This document shows, piece by piece, positions 1 through 7,200 of a DNA stretch of 64,000 bases. The first letter of the stretch is position 1. Each line of letters opens with the position of its first letter. This DNA is from JAIOQJ01 sp963718635 (GTDB taxonomy: Bacteria; Planctomycetota; Planctomycetia; Gemmatales; Gemmataceae). The notes beneath the pieces are model-generated. The model made no database searches. It was not told where the DNA came from and saw only the letters and a list, made by a program, of their open reading frames with translations. Position numbers and translations under genes: made by a program. The DNA lies in contig OY970367.1 in the NCBI GenBank assembly GCA_963718635.1, forward strand, positions 5,394,001 through 5,458,000, read 5' to 3'.

Positions 1-54
1 AAAACATCGATGGAACTGATGCTCCGAATCGCCCAACGCATGACCTCAGCATGA
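1..54 (+). CDS. Possible 3' end of an upstream gene (partial)
   Basis: Frame 1 is open from the left edge to a TGA at 52-54, giving 17 residues. Its position just upstream of a metal ABC permease would suit the end of the ATPase or binding-protein gene of the same transporter, but the fragment is too short to identify, and it may equally be chance. Confidence 0.2.
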   Translation, partial: KTSMELMLRIAQRMTSA

Positions 55-109
55 CAATTGACCGTCCGAGCCGGACGCGTAAACTAGGGTGTGCATCCAA
101 ATACATTTA

Positions 110-196
110 GCCACAGATGAAACACAGATTGAACACGGATAAAGACTATTTATTAATCTGTATTAATCCGTGTTTATTCTGTGTTCAATCCGTGGC
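110..196. repeat. Imperfect long inverted repeat, CCACGGATT/AACACGGAT family
   Basis: The left arm (from 110) and the right arm (to 196) are imperfect reverse complements, both built of CCACGGATT and AACACGGAT-like words around an AT-rich centre. A second copy with the same outer arms lies at 41336-41455. It sits between the left-edge fragment and the metal permease; a long hairpin could form in RNA, but no function is evident. Confidence 0.7.
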
Positions 197-240
197 TCAT
201 GATTTTGGATTTGTGATTTCTGACCTGACTGGAGATTTCT

Positions 241-1203
241 TTGATCCTGGCGGAAGTCTCTTTCATCGACAGCCTTGCCAAAACCTGCGGGTTTGCCTTC
301 ACTTTTGAATTCCGCGCTGTCTTGGCCGTGCTACTGGTGACGGCAATCTGCGGCATGGTCGGCGCGCTCGTCGTCGGCAATCGGATGGCCTTCTTCAGTG
401 ATGCCATGGCCCACTGCGCCTTTGCCGGCGTGGCCCTTGGCATCTTGCTAACGCTCGCGCTGGGATCAGGCAGTCATCCCGAAGAGTTCCATTGGCTGGT
501 GCCGATTGTGATGGTCGGCTTCGGCGCCCTTGTCGGCCTGGCGATTGCTTTCGTGAAGGAAAACACCGATCTGGCGAGCGACACCGTCATCGGCGTCTTT
601 TTCGCCGGGGCCATCGGCTTCGGCGCCATGCTACTAACTGCCTTAAAACAGCATCGGGCGATCGACCCCGAGACTTTCTTGTTCGGCAGCCCCTTCTTCG
701 TTCAAGACATCGACTTTGTCTATTTATTAGTGTTATTTGCGCTCGTGGTAATTCTTTTGGTGATGCGTTATAACCAGCTGTTGCTGGTGAGTTTCAACCC
801 GAGTCTCGCCCGCTCGCGACGGATCTCGCTGCGATTGAACAACTATCTCTTCATCTTGTTGCTAGCGCTTATCGTGAACTTGTCCATAGTCGCCGTGGGC
901 GCCCTGCTAATCAATGCGATGCTCATAGTACCGGCAGCCACGGCCAGCAATGTCGCGCGCAATCTGCGCCAGATGTTTTGGATTACTTTCGGCATAAGCA
1001 TCGCCGCCGGGCTGAGCGGTCTTTATCTAAGCAGCGGATTCGCCATGCGTTTGTCATCCGGCACGGAAATCGAGTTTGGTCCAAGCGGCACGATCATCTG
1101 CGTCAGCGTGCTGTTGTTCTTCGTATCGATGTTGGCGCCACGCATCCGCCGTCTCATGCATCCGGTTGCAACTTCGCGCTCGCTGGAAGTGCCTAGCACG
1201 TGA
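241..1203 (+). CDS. Metal (Zn/Mn-type) ABC transporter permease
   Basis: Integral membrane permease of the ZnuB/MntB (ABC-3) family, which carries Zn2+, Mn2+ or Fe2+ across the inner membrane with an ATPase and a periplasmic binding protein. The 320-residue product has about eight to nine hydrophobic segments. The family signature region near residues 45-65 (NRMAFFSDAMAHCAFAGVA) is clear, as is the small-residue-rich ALLINAMLIVPAATA stretch near residues 220-235. The start is a TTG at 241, chosen because GGAG lies about 8 nt upstream and the protein then has normal family length. ATPase and binding protein would be expected upstream, outside the window. The next two genes (DUF318 permease and TIGR03943 protein) belong to families that often cluster with zinc genes, so zinc is the favoured but unproven substrate. 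Confidence 0.88.
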   Translation: MILAEVSFIDSLAKTCGFAFTFEFRAVLAVLLVTAICGMVGALVVGNRMAFFSDAMAHCAFAGVALGILLTLALGSGSHPEEFHWLVPIVMVGFGALVGLAIAFVKENTDLASDTVIGVFFAGAIGFGAMLLTALKQHRAIDPETFLFGSPFFVQDIDFVYLLVLFALVVILLVMRYNQLLLVSFNPSLARSRRISLRLNNYLFILLLALIVNLSIVAVGALLINAMLIVPAATASNVARNLRQMFWITFGISIAAGLSGLYLSSGFAMRLSSGTEIEFGPSGTIICVSVLLFFVSMLAPRIRRLMHPVATSRSLEVPST

Positions 1204-1229
1204 ATGTCGCTGCCGAGCCCCGATCGACA

Positions 1230-1389
1230 TACTAACCCGAAGCGTGAGCGAGGCAAGCCCGGAAGCGTTAGCGTTATTTTGGTCGTAAATACACTAACGC
1301 TAACGCTTCGGCGAAAACCTCGCTGACGCGTCGGGTTAGTGTAGATGCCTCTGACGCTTCGGGCAAATCCTCGCTGACGCGTCGGGTTG
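1230..1389. repeat. Dispersed repeat cluster (spurious translation NPTRQRG)
   Basis: This fills the gap between the metal permease and the DUF318 permease. Several copies of ACTAACCCGAAGCG(T)..AGCGAGG and their reverse complement (CCTCGCTGACGC..CGGGTTAGT) are arranged head to head. Related clusters lie at 4652-4811 and 22594-22798. On the minus strand they give the artefactual peptide NPTRQRGF; there is no real gene here. Confidence 0.85.
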
Positions 1390-1505
1390 GCGTACCGCGC
1401 GTAGCTACGAATTTGCTCAGGGCGCTCAAATTTCAAACCCTAGTCGCATCGAAAACGTAGAATAGCCAGCGAGATCGGCCATCCCTCCCTAGTGCGTGCG
1501 AGTTA

Positions 1506-2535
1506 ATGGAACAGCAAGTTCTCGACTTCCTGAAAGACTTTACATCGATCATCTGGGAAGCCTTTCCGTTTATTGTTTTAGGCGCACTCGTTGCCGGCAT
1601 CCTTGAAGAAGTCGTGCCGCAACAGGCGATCGCACGCATTGTCCCGCGCAATAAGGTTCTTGCCGTCAGCCTAGGGGCTTTGCTGGGACTGGTTTTTCCG
1701 ATGTGCGAGTGCGGCATCGTGCCAGTCATGCGCCGCCTTCTTCGCAAAGGCCTGCCGCTCGGCACTTGCGTCGCCTATATGATGGCCGGGCCGATCATCA
1801 ACTTAGTAGTGATCGCTAGTACGGTTGCCGCTTTTGGTCCGCACGGGCTGGCCCTGCAAATGACGCTGCTGCGCGTCGGGCTCGGCTTTATCGTCGCTGT
1901 TGTGACTGGTCTGCTGGTCGAAGCGGAATATCGCAAGGTCGGCAACGCCCTGCTGACGCCGCTGGCCCGGCCTCAAAAAGATGATGACGACCATGCCGAG
2001 CGCCCCAGTGGGCACGAAGTCCATCCGGCTGAGGTGCGAGCCGGCCAGCCGCCCCCTGCTGCAGAGGCTGAGCAATATCTCCGAGACTACCCTGCACGAC
2101 TTCAAAGAGATCATGGTCTTTTTGATGCTTGGGGCTCTTTTGGCGTCGCTGACGAATTTGTGGATTGATCGAAAACAGATGGAACACCTGTCTCTGTCGT
2201 TCCCGGCCATGGCCATTGCGGCCATGATGCTTCTCGCGGTTCTGATGTGTTTGTGCAGCGAAGCCGACGCCTTTGTTGCGGCGAGCTTCACCACGTTGCA
2301 CCCGGCCGCAAAGATCGCGTTCCTGGTGCTCGGACCGATGTTCGATCTGAAACTCCTGATCATGTTCACCCGAGTTTTCCGGCGTCGGCTCATTATCCGC
2401 ATCGTCATTTCCGCCTTGGTTCAGGTTTTCGTTTACTCGTTGATAGTCTTTTACGTCTGGCAGTGGCTCGATATCCCGTACGTCAACCGGAACGCGGCCA
2501 ATGTCGGCTCGCCGACGCCCAATGCGATGCCTTAA
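1506..2535 (+). CDS. DUF318/YraQ-family permease (frame broken once)
   Basis: Predicted multi-pass inner-membrane permease of the DUF318 (YraQ/ArsP-like) family. The N-terminal half (1506 to about 2050) has the family motif PMCECGIVPVMRRLLRKGLP near residues 69-88, with a conserved cysteine pair, followed by MMAGPIINLVV. The C-terminal half continues in another frame up to 2535 (RPLLQRLSNISETTLHDF, then four membrane segments with the second cysteine region near MCLCSEADAF). The break is most likely near the CCCCC run around 2047-2052. The hinge is acidic/His-containing (DDDDHAE..). The partner TIGR03943 gene starts 12 bp downstream, the usual two-gene arrangement (compare B. subtilis ycgR-ycgQ, reported as zinc-responsive). 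The substrate is unknown. A single-base sequence error is more likely than a true pseudogene, because both halves are well conserved. Confidence 0.82.
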
Positions 2536-2547
2536 GAGGATTCACCA

Positions 2548-3516
2548 ATGGCTCATTCTCATGCTGAACCGCACGCCGAGCCGGAAAGCACTTACTTTCT
2601 CGATCAACTCTGCACCATTGCCGTCAGCGCTCTGCTCGGCTTCACGGCCATCGGTCTCTATTCCAAAGGGTGGCTAAAGACGAAGTTCAATCTCATCGAT
2701 CGCTTTCATCTTCCGATACTGATCGCAGGAATTGCGCTTCTGGTCATGGTTCTGTTTCGGGCGATCGCCATTTGGCGCCAGGCGGGACAAATACGCAATG
2801 CCGAGCATGCCCCTCACAATCACGAAGCAGAGTGCAGCTCGGAACATGTCCATTCAAATTCTGAAAATAGTGCCCATGACCACGGGCACGAACATAGTCA
2901 CTCCCACGCGCATTCGCATGGCGCGAGTGAAGAAGAACATGATCATAGCTGGGCGCCCTGGCAATATGCCGTCCTCATCATCCCGGCCGTGCTCTTCTTT
3001 TTGGAACTACCGCTCGACGGCTTCAATCGCACCCGGCTCGATGCCGATCTGCAGGATGTGACGCTCGATCCGGGCACGGCTCAGGCGCAGCAGGGCCTTG
3101 CAAGTGTCGTGGGGGCCCCTGCCCTGCTTGCTTTTCGAAAAGATTCGAAGCCGATCCATATGCGCTTCAGCGAACTTTCCGTTCACGCTTCGCGCGGGCA
3201 ATCGCGGGATTATTACGAAGGCCGTAATGTGATTCTGGAAGGCTATTTCCGTCGTGCCGCCGGCAGCGATCGCGAGTTTCAACTTTTCCGGGTCATGGTC
3301 AATTGTTGCGGCACCGATTCGATCACACTTCGTTCGCGAATTGTCGCGCCCGAAGCGTTGCAGGGTTTCAACTACATGGATTGGGTGCAAATTACCGGGG
3401 AACTGTCGTTCCAAAAAATTGCGGGTCGCAATGACTATATGCCAGTGATCCGTATCGCCAACATGGACAAAATCGAAAAAATGACGCCGCCTGCGGACAC
3501 GAATAAAGACGCGTAA
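2548..3516 (+). CDS. TIGR03943/DUF1980-family protein with His-rich loop
   Basis: Partner protein of the DUF318 permease. The 322 residues begin with a short His-containing N-terminus, then two membrane segments (about 22-42 and 55-75). A strongly His/Asp/Glu-rich stretch at residues 87-133 contains runs such as HDHGHEHSHSHAHSHG, followed by a third hydrophobic segment (138-153). The C-terminal globular half carries the family's double-cysteine motif (MVNCCGTDS) near residues 249-257. The His-rich loop very probably binds Zn2+ or another transition metal; this is inference from composition. GAGG precedes the ATG by about 8 nt, and the gene follows the permease by 12 bp, so they are co-transcribed. 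With the ABC permease upstream this forms a likely metal-homeostasis locus. Confidence 0.85.
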   Translation: MAHSHAEPHAEPESTYFLDQLCTIAVSALLGFTAIGLYSKGWLKTKFNLIDRFHLPILIAGIALLVMVLFRAIAIWRQAGQIRNAEHAPHNHEAECSSEHVHSNSENSAHDHGHEHSHSHAHSHGASEEEHDHSWAPWQYAVLIIPAVLFFLELPLDGFNRTRLDADLQDVTLDPGTAQAQQGLASVVGAPALLAFRKDSKPIHMRFSELSVHASRGQSRDYYEGRNVILEGYFRRAAGSDREFQLFRVMVNCCGTDSITLRSRIVAPEALQGFNYMDWVQITGELSFQKIAGRNDYMPVIRIANMDKIEKMTPPADTNKDA

Positions 3517-3592
3517 GGTCTAAGAATCGATTAAACCCATCCGGCCGTTGCTGGATGCGCCCCGTTCGTAATTAGAAAGCGAAGTCGTGAAG

Positions 3593-3887
3593 TCTCGCCC
3601 CAACCCCGCTTGTCGGGGTGGAGCGCGGGTTCGTGGCTTGAAAAACGTAGTAGTTATGTCTCGCCCCCACCCCGCTTGCCGGGGTGGAGCGCAGGTTCGT
3701 AAGAATGCTGGCTACGAACACGCGCTCCACCCCGACAAGCGGGGTGGGGGCGGAAACGTGTTTGAAGTGCTTATCTGGCTACGAACCTTCGCTCCACCCC
3801 GGCAAGCGGGGTGGGGGCGTAATCAGGGAGCAAGAAGCCCATCTATCTACCGACCTTCGCTCCACCCGGGCAACCGGGGTGGGGGCC
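3593..3887. repeat. Cluster of five GC-rich palindromic repeats (REP-like)
   Basis: Five copies of a unit of about 40 bp centred on CACCCCGCTTGCCGGGGTG occupy the gap 3517-3936. Two are in one orientation (3593-3633, 3661-3700) and three in the other (3713-3752, 3781-3819, 3851-3887). Each unit is itself a hairpin and has GGTTCGT or ACGAACC on one side. Spacing is irregular (about 12-32 bp), so this is not a CRISPR array. The last copy is the most diverged. Confidence 0.88.
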
Positions 3888-3936
3888 ATCATCATCATTC
3901 CTGTACGCCTCGCCCCCTCTCACAACCACGGTCATT

Positions 3937-4521
3937 ATGCCAACTGCTCTCAGCGACCCCTCCTCGACTCTCTATGCGATACTCGTAATCGTGGTTGCTG
4001 TGCTCGGTTTTGTCGCCATGCGCAACCGTCGTCGCGGCGAGATCATTCGCCTGGCGATCGGCCTAACCGCCTTACTCGCTCTTTTCGCGATTGATCGTCT
4101 TGTCGAAAGTCCGCGAGAAGAATCAACGCGTAAAATGCTAGAGATCGCGGCAGCGACCCGCGCAAAAAATCTGAGTGCTGCGTTCGCGCATTTGTCCGAT
4201 TCGTTCAGTTACAACGGCATGAACAAGGCTCAACTTTCGGAGCGTGCCCAGGCGCTCCAAGGCCAAACCGTGTTGGATTGGAATGGCATTGATGTGGTTG
4301 GCTTCAATCGTGCCGACGTCGAGCCAGTCGATGCCGGCAAAATCAAAATTGGCTTCGAGACGTATCCCACCGGCTATGGCCTGCCGGAATATCGCCGTTA
4401 CTGTTGGGCCACCTTTCAGAAAGACCCTGACGGCCAATACCGCATGTTGACGTTCGACCTCTATAAAAAGAAACCCGCCTTCGGTGAAGGGCCGGACGTC
4501 CCCGTGCAGTTTGCACGTTGA
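3937..4521 (+). CDS. Membrane-anchored protein with NTF2-like C-terminal domain
   Basis: Unrecognised 194-residue protein. Two N-terminal membrane segments (about 12-28 and 35-54) are separated by a short Arg-rich cytoplasmic turn (MRNRRRGE). They are followed by a soluble domain of about 130 residues. Its pattern (helical start RKMLEIAAATRAKNLSAAFAHLSDSF, then alternating strands ending in FQKDPDGQYRMLTFDLYKK) resembles an NTF2/SnoaL-like fold. The alpha-plus-beta resemblance is a judgement from sequence pattern only. No catalytic residues can be named. It stands alone between repeat clusters and is followed 5 bp after the stop by a hairpin. Confidence 0.7.
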   Translation: MPTALSDPSSTLYAILVIVVAVLGFVAMRNRRRGEIIRLAIGLTALLALFAIDRLVESPREESTRKMLEIAAATRAKNLSAAFAHLSDSFSYNGMNKAQLSERAQALQGQTVLDWNGIDVVGFNRADVEPVDAGKIKIGFETYPTGYGLPEYRRYCWATFQKDPDGQYRMLTFDLYKKKPAFGEGPDVPVQFAR

Positions 4522-4526
4522 AATCC

Positions 4527-4566
4527 GCTCGCCGCAGGCGAGCCGAATTGCGTAAGCAATCGGGTT
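4527..4566 (+). repeat. Short hairpin repeat just downstream of a stop codon
   Basis: GCTCGCC/GGCGAGC arms (4527-4533 and 4537-4543, 3-nt loop) are followed by a conserved GCGTAAGCA-TCGGGT tail. An almost identical element follows the gspJ stop codon at 52656-52695. There is no T-run, so a classical intrinsic terminator is not supported; it could be a REP-type 3' stabiliser. The rest of the gap to 4651 shows nothing recognisable. Confidence 0.6.
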
Positions 4567-4651
4567 CCGCGACGCAGTTCTTGTAGGGTGGGTGAAAGCT
4601 TTGCGAAGCCCACCTGGAGCGCTCAAAAGATTTGCAGCCGCAGTCCGCTCA

Positions 4652-4811
4652 TACTAACCCGAAGCGTCAGCGAGGCACAGCCCTGAAGCGTTAGCGTTAT
4701 TTTTCACCCTAACGCTAACGCTTCGGCGATAACCTCGCTGACGCTTCGGGTTAGTGTAGATCCGAACGCTAACGCTTCGGGGATATCCTCGCTGACGCTT
4801 CGGGTTAGTGT
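4652..4811. repeat. Dispersed repeat cluster (NPTRQRG type), second copy
   Basis: Head-to-head and tandem copies of ACTAACCCGAAGCGTCAGCG and its reverse complement, as at 1230-1389 and 22594-22798. It fills most of the gap upstream of the duplicated HTH gene. The stretch 4812-4934 that follows is AT-richer (TATATACTATAAGAGA near 4883-4898) and may hold that gene's promoter. Confidence 0.85.
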
Positions 4812-4934
4812 GGCGCGGAAACACTCGCCGGAAAAAATGCGCCTTTTTTCAAATACTGGGCTTCCGCCTAATAGTGTTCACATATATACTATAAGAGAAA
4901 GGTTTAACATCTTGCTCTCACACCCGACATTCAC

Positions 4935-5987
4935 ATGAAAAGCCTCGATCCCGTGCGCGTCTACCGGACAATCATCGCCTGCAGGGGGAATATCACTCGC
5001 CTGCTGCGCGAGTTGGATATCACCAGCACCCAGCTCAACATCTATCTGGACGATAATCCCGGATTGAAGCAGGCTTTCGTGAACGCGCGTGAATCGCTGG
5101 TCGATCAGGCCGAAGAAGTGCTGCATGAAGCGATCGCCGCCAAGAAATCGTGGGCGATCTGCTTCGTTCTCCGATCGCTCGGCAAGGATCGCGGGTATGG
5201 CGCGCCCTCGAAGAAAAAATCCTGTCTTCTCGACATGATGCCTCAGTTCGAACTGGATCTGGCGCAGTTGTCGCCCGCTGAATTGGCCCGCTGGGAGCAA
5301 TTGCAGAACATTTGCCATGGTCGGCCGGATGGCACGTATCCGGAATTCATGCAGCCGCTCATCATTGCCGAAGTGGACATCAAACTCATTTTCACGCAAT
5401 GCGGCAACAACATCAGCAACGTCGCGGACCGGCTCGGCATCACCCGCGACCAGTTGTTGCAATTCATCGCGCGTAAGCCCGAATGGCAGAACATCCTCTA
5501 CGATCGCCGGGTCGAATTGATCGATTTCGCCGAGGAAATGCTGCAAGAAGCGTTGACGGATCAGAAAGCCTGGGCCGTTCGCTTTGTCGCGAAAACGCTG
5601 GGAAGCACGCGCGGCTACGGCGATCCGAAACTCGATCAAACCAAGCCCGCACGGATCACCGGCTTGGATGATCCGAAGTTGAAGAATCTGAGCGATGCCC
5701 AAAACACGGAAAGAATTAACTTGACGGCCAAGATGTTGGCGCCCCCACCCTCGGCGCCGGAGGAACCAACTGCGGAGATGCTGCCATTAACGGCGGCTGC
5801 CGCAGCCGCGCCAGTTAAGGATGCCCCGGCTATGGCAATACCCGGACCGGCTGAACCTATCAAAAACGCCCCTGTACCGGTGTCGGGAACGAACGCCAAT
5901 GGCTCGACATCCAAGCCGAGCGCCTGCGCCCCGACCCGTGCCGGCAAACACAGAGGCGCAAGCGCGGACCCGGCGGATCTACGATGA
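4935..5987 (+). CDS. Tandem-duplicated helix-turn-helix protein (terminase-small-subunit-like units)
   Basis: Unrecognised as a whole. The 350-residue product contains two homologous units, residues 8-89 and 148-229. Each has an HTH-like start (GNITRLLRELDITSTQL; GNNISNVADRLGITRDQL), a helical middle (QAEEVLHEAIAAKKSWA; FAEEMLQEALTDQKAWA) and the same end (SLGKDRGYG; TLGSTRGYG). The pattern, a resolvase-like HTH followed by an A..KAWAV.F..K..G..RGY motif, resembles small DNA-binding proteins and terminase small subunits of phages. Residues 240-350 are low-complexity Pro/Ala-rich and probably disordered. Inference: a bivalent DNA-binding protein built by internal duplication, possibly of phage origin. 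No other phage gene is nearby, so packaging is unlikely here. Confidence 0.62.
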   Translation: MKSLDPVRVYRTIIACRGNITRLLRELDITSTQLNIYLDDNPGLKQAFVNARESLVDQAEEVLHEAIAAKKSWAICFVLRSLGKDRGYGAPSKKKSCLLDMMPQFELDLAQLSPAELARWEQLQNICHGRPDGTYPEFMQPLIIAEVDIKLIFTQCGNNISNVADRLGITRDQLLQFIARKPEWQNILYDRRVELIDFAEEMLQEALTDQKAWAVRFVAKTLGSTRGYGDPKLDQTKPARITGLDDPKLKNLSDAQNTERINLTAKMLAPPPSAPEEPTAEMLPLTAAAAAAPVKDAPAMAIPGPAEPIKNAPVPVSGTNANGSTSKPSACAPTRAGKHRGASADPADLR

Positions 5988-6114
5988 GCGTTTTCCTGCG
6001 AGTAAAGCTCCTATGACTGCTGCAGACACCCTGCCGCAGTACAGCAAGCCCGTGACGCTGGATGCAAGTTAGTAGGAAGACGCGGCTTGATCAGGAAGCC
6101 GGGATTAGCTGCAA

Positions 6115-6238
6115 CGCGAAGGCTTTGCGCAGCGGAGCGATTTCGGCCCGAGTGTGCCGAACGTCCAGTAGATTGAGCAGGCGGGTCAAGCAGCGTGGTC
6201 GAACAAACACAAGCGCTCCGCTGCGCAAAGCCTTCGCG
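6115..6238. repeat. Perfect 25-bp inverted repeat
   Basis: Arms at 6115-6139 and 6214-6238 are exact reverse complements (CGCGAAGGCTTTGCGCAGCG...), separated by 74 bp. They lie between the convergent HTH and Kdo-hydroxylase genes. They could be a bidirectional terminator-like structure or the ends of a tiny non-autonomous element; no transposase or flanking duplication was identified. Confidence 0.75.
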
Positions 6239-6278
6239 TCGCGGGTAACGGCGCTCTACGTCGCCTGGCATCTTTCGC

Positions 6279-7157
6279 CTACCCCGCTTGCCGCCAGCGC
6301 AAGCTGGCTCCCGCTTGGACTAGTTGCTGCAAAGGGGAAAGCTCGGGCCTTACCAACGCATGGGGCGGGACGAAAAAGGAATGTTCCAGCGCGTATCGCC
6401 CACGTAGAACGGCATGGCTCGTTCCATCGGCAAAGAGCAACCAGCAAGTGCCTGGCGCGAAATTCCAGAAGCGCTCTGGCGCCCGTTCCTGAAATTCATC
6501 GTCGCGACGGAGCGAGTGTTGGAGGTCGAGCATGAACAGATCGTATGCCGGTCGGCCGCTCCAATCGCGGTTCAACAGGCGCTTCATCCCGGTCGGCAGT
6601 CCGCACCATTCCATGGCCGAGCGCGTGGGGATGCGGGAATGGCGTTGGTAGTGCCGTAACAGATCGGGGAAGAGCGAAGAGGTGATCCAGACGCGGGGAT
6701 CCTCGACGTGAATGTTGACGAAGAGCCGTAGGATACGCCGACCCGCCGCTGGACGGGAAGGAAAGTTATCGATGTGCAGCAGATCGTTGCGGGCGTTCAT
6801 GCGCACGGGCCGGATCGCTTGTTCTTCATTGCGCAAGGTGACGCGATCGCGTACCCATTTGCCCGCATACTGGGGCAGCAAATTTGCAAGCCAGCCGGTG
6901 GCGGTATTCGAGAACTCGCGGAGCAACTGAGCCAGACGTTCGGTATCGGGAAGCACACTTGGGCCTAGGCCACGCAAACGATCCGTGAGCGGGTCAAATG
7001 CAATTGCCTGTTGAGAGGGAGATCGCAACGGCCGGCTGCGCAGAAACTCGGCGTCATCGCTGCACGGCAGCGAGAATGCTCCTTGGGAGAACGGCACCAA
7101 CTCGCCTCGTTCGAGACGTTCTGCCAGGGATTCCCGATTCTCGTTCACGCCATGCAC
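6279..7157 (-). CDS. kdoO: Kdo hydroxylase family protein (Fe(II)/2-oxoglutarate-type)
   Basis: Predicted non-heme iron, 2-oxoglutarate-dependent enzyme of the Kdo-hydroxylase family, which oxidises a Kdo sugar of lipopolysaccharide at C3 to give Ko. The metal-binding HxD motif appears in NDLLHIDNFPSRPAAGRR, followed by ILRLFVNIHVEDPRVW, both characteristic of the family. A distal histidine is in ADGTSHAVLRGRYALEHSFF. The frame is open up to an ATG at 7241 inside the kinase gene. I prefer the GTG at 7157 because it yields 292 residues, near family length, and because 7158-7201 carries a short dispersed repeat typical of non-coding DNA; the GTG at 7148 is an alternative. It lies immediately downstream of a kinase/response-regulator pair on the same strand, suggesting co-transcription. 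kdsB at 22.9 kb supports the presence of Kdo in this organism. Confidence 0.78.
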   Translation of the reverse strand: MHGVNENRESLAERLERGELVPFSQGAFSLPCSDDAEFLRSRPLRSPSQQAIAFDPLTDRLRGLGPSVLPDTERLAQLLREFSNTATGWLANLLPQYAGKWVRDRVTLRNEEQAIRPVRMNARNDLLHIDNFPSRPAAGRRILRLFVNIHVEDPRVWITSSLFPDLLRHYQRHSRIPTRSAMEWCGLPTGMKRLLNRDWSGRPAYDLFMLDLQHSLRRDDEFQERAPERFWNFAPGTCWLLFADGTSHAVLRGRYALEHSFFVPPHALVRPELSPLQQLVQAGASLRWRQAG

Positions 7158-7200
7158 CCGGCAACTTACGCTGCTCGGCTCGTCAAGTGGAGCGGCTCGG

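Noticed and set aside
1023..1436. Minus-strand ORF with NPTRQRGF repeats
   Set aside because: It is translated from the dispersed repeat cluster at 1230-1389, a known type of spurious planctomycete ORF.
3593..3887. Possible CRISPR array
   Set aside because: Units are inverted relative to each other, spacing is irregular and short, and no cas genes are present.
3587..4094. Plus-strand ORFs at 3587-3988 and 3684-4094
   Set aside because: They read through the REP-like palindromes; the peptide repeats reflect DNA repeats.
6062..6535. 157-residue plus-strand ORF
   Set aside because: It overlaps the perfect inverted repeat and the antisense of the Kdo hydroxylase gene, with no family character.
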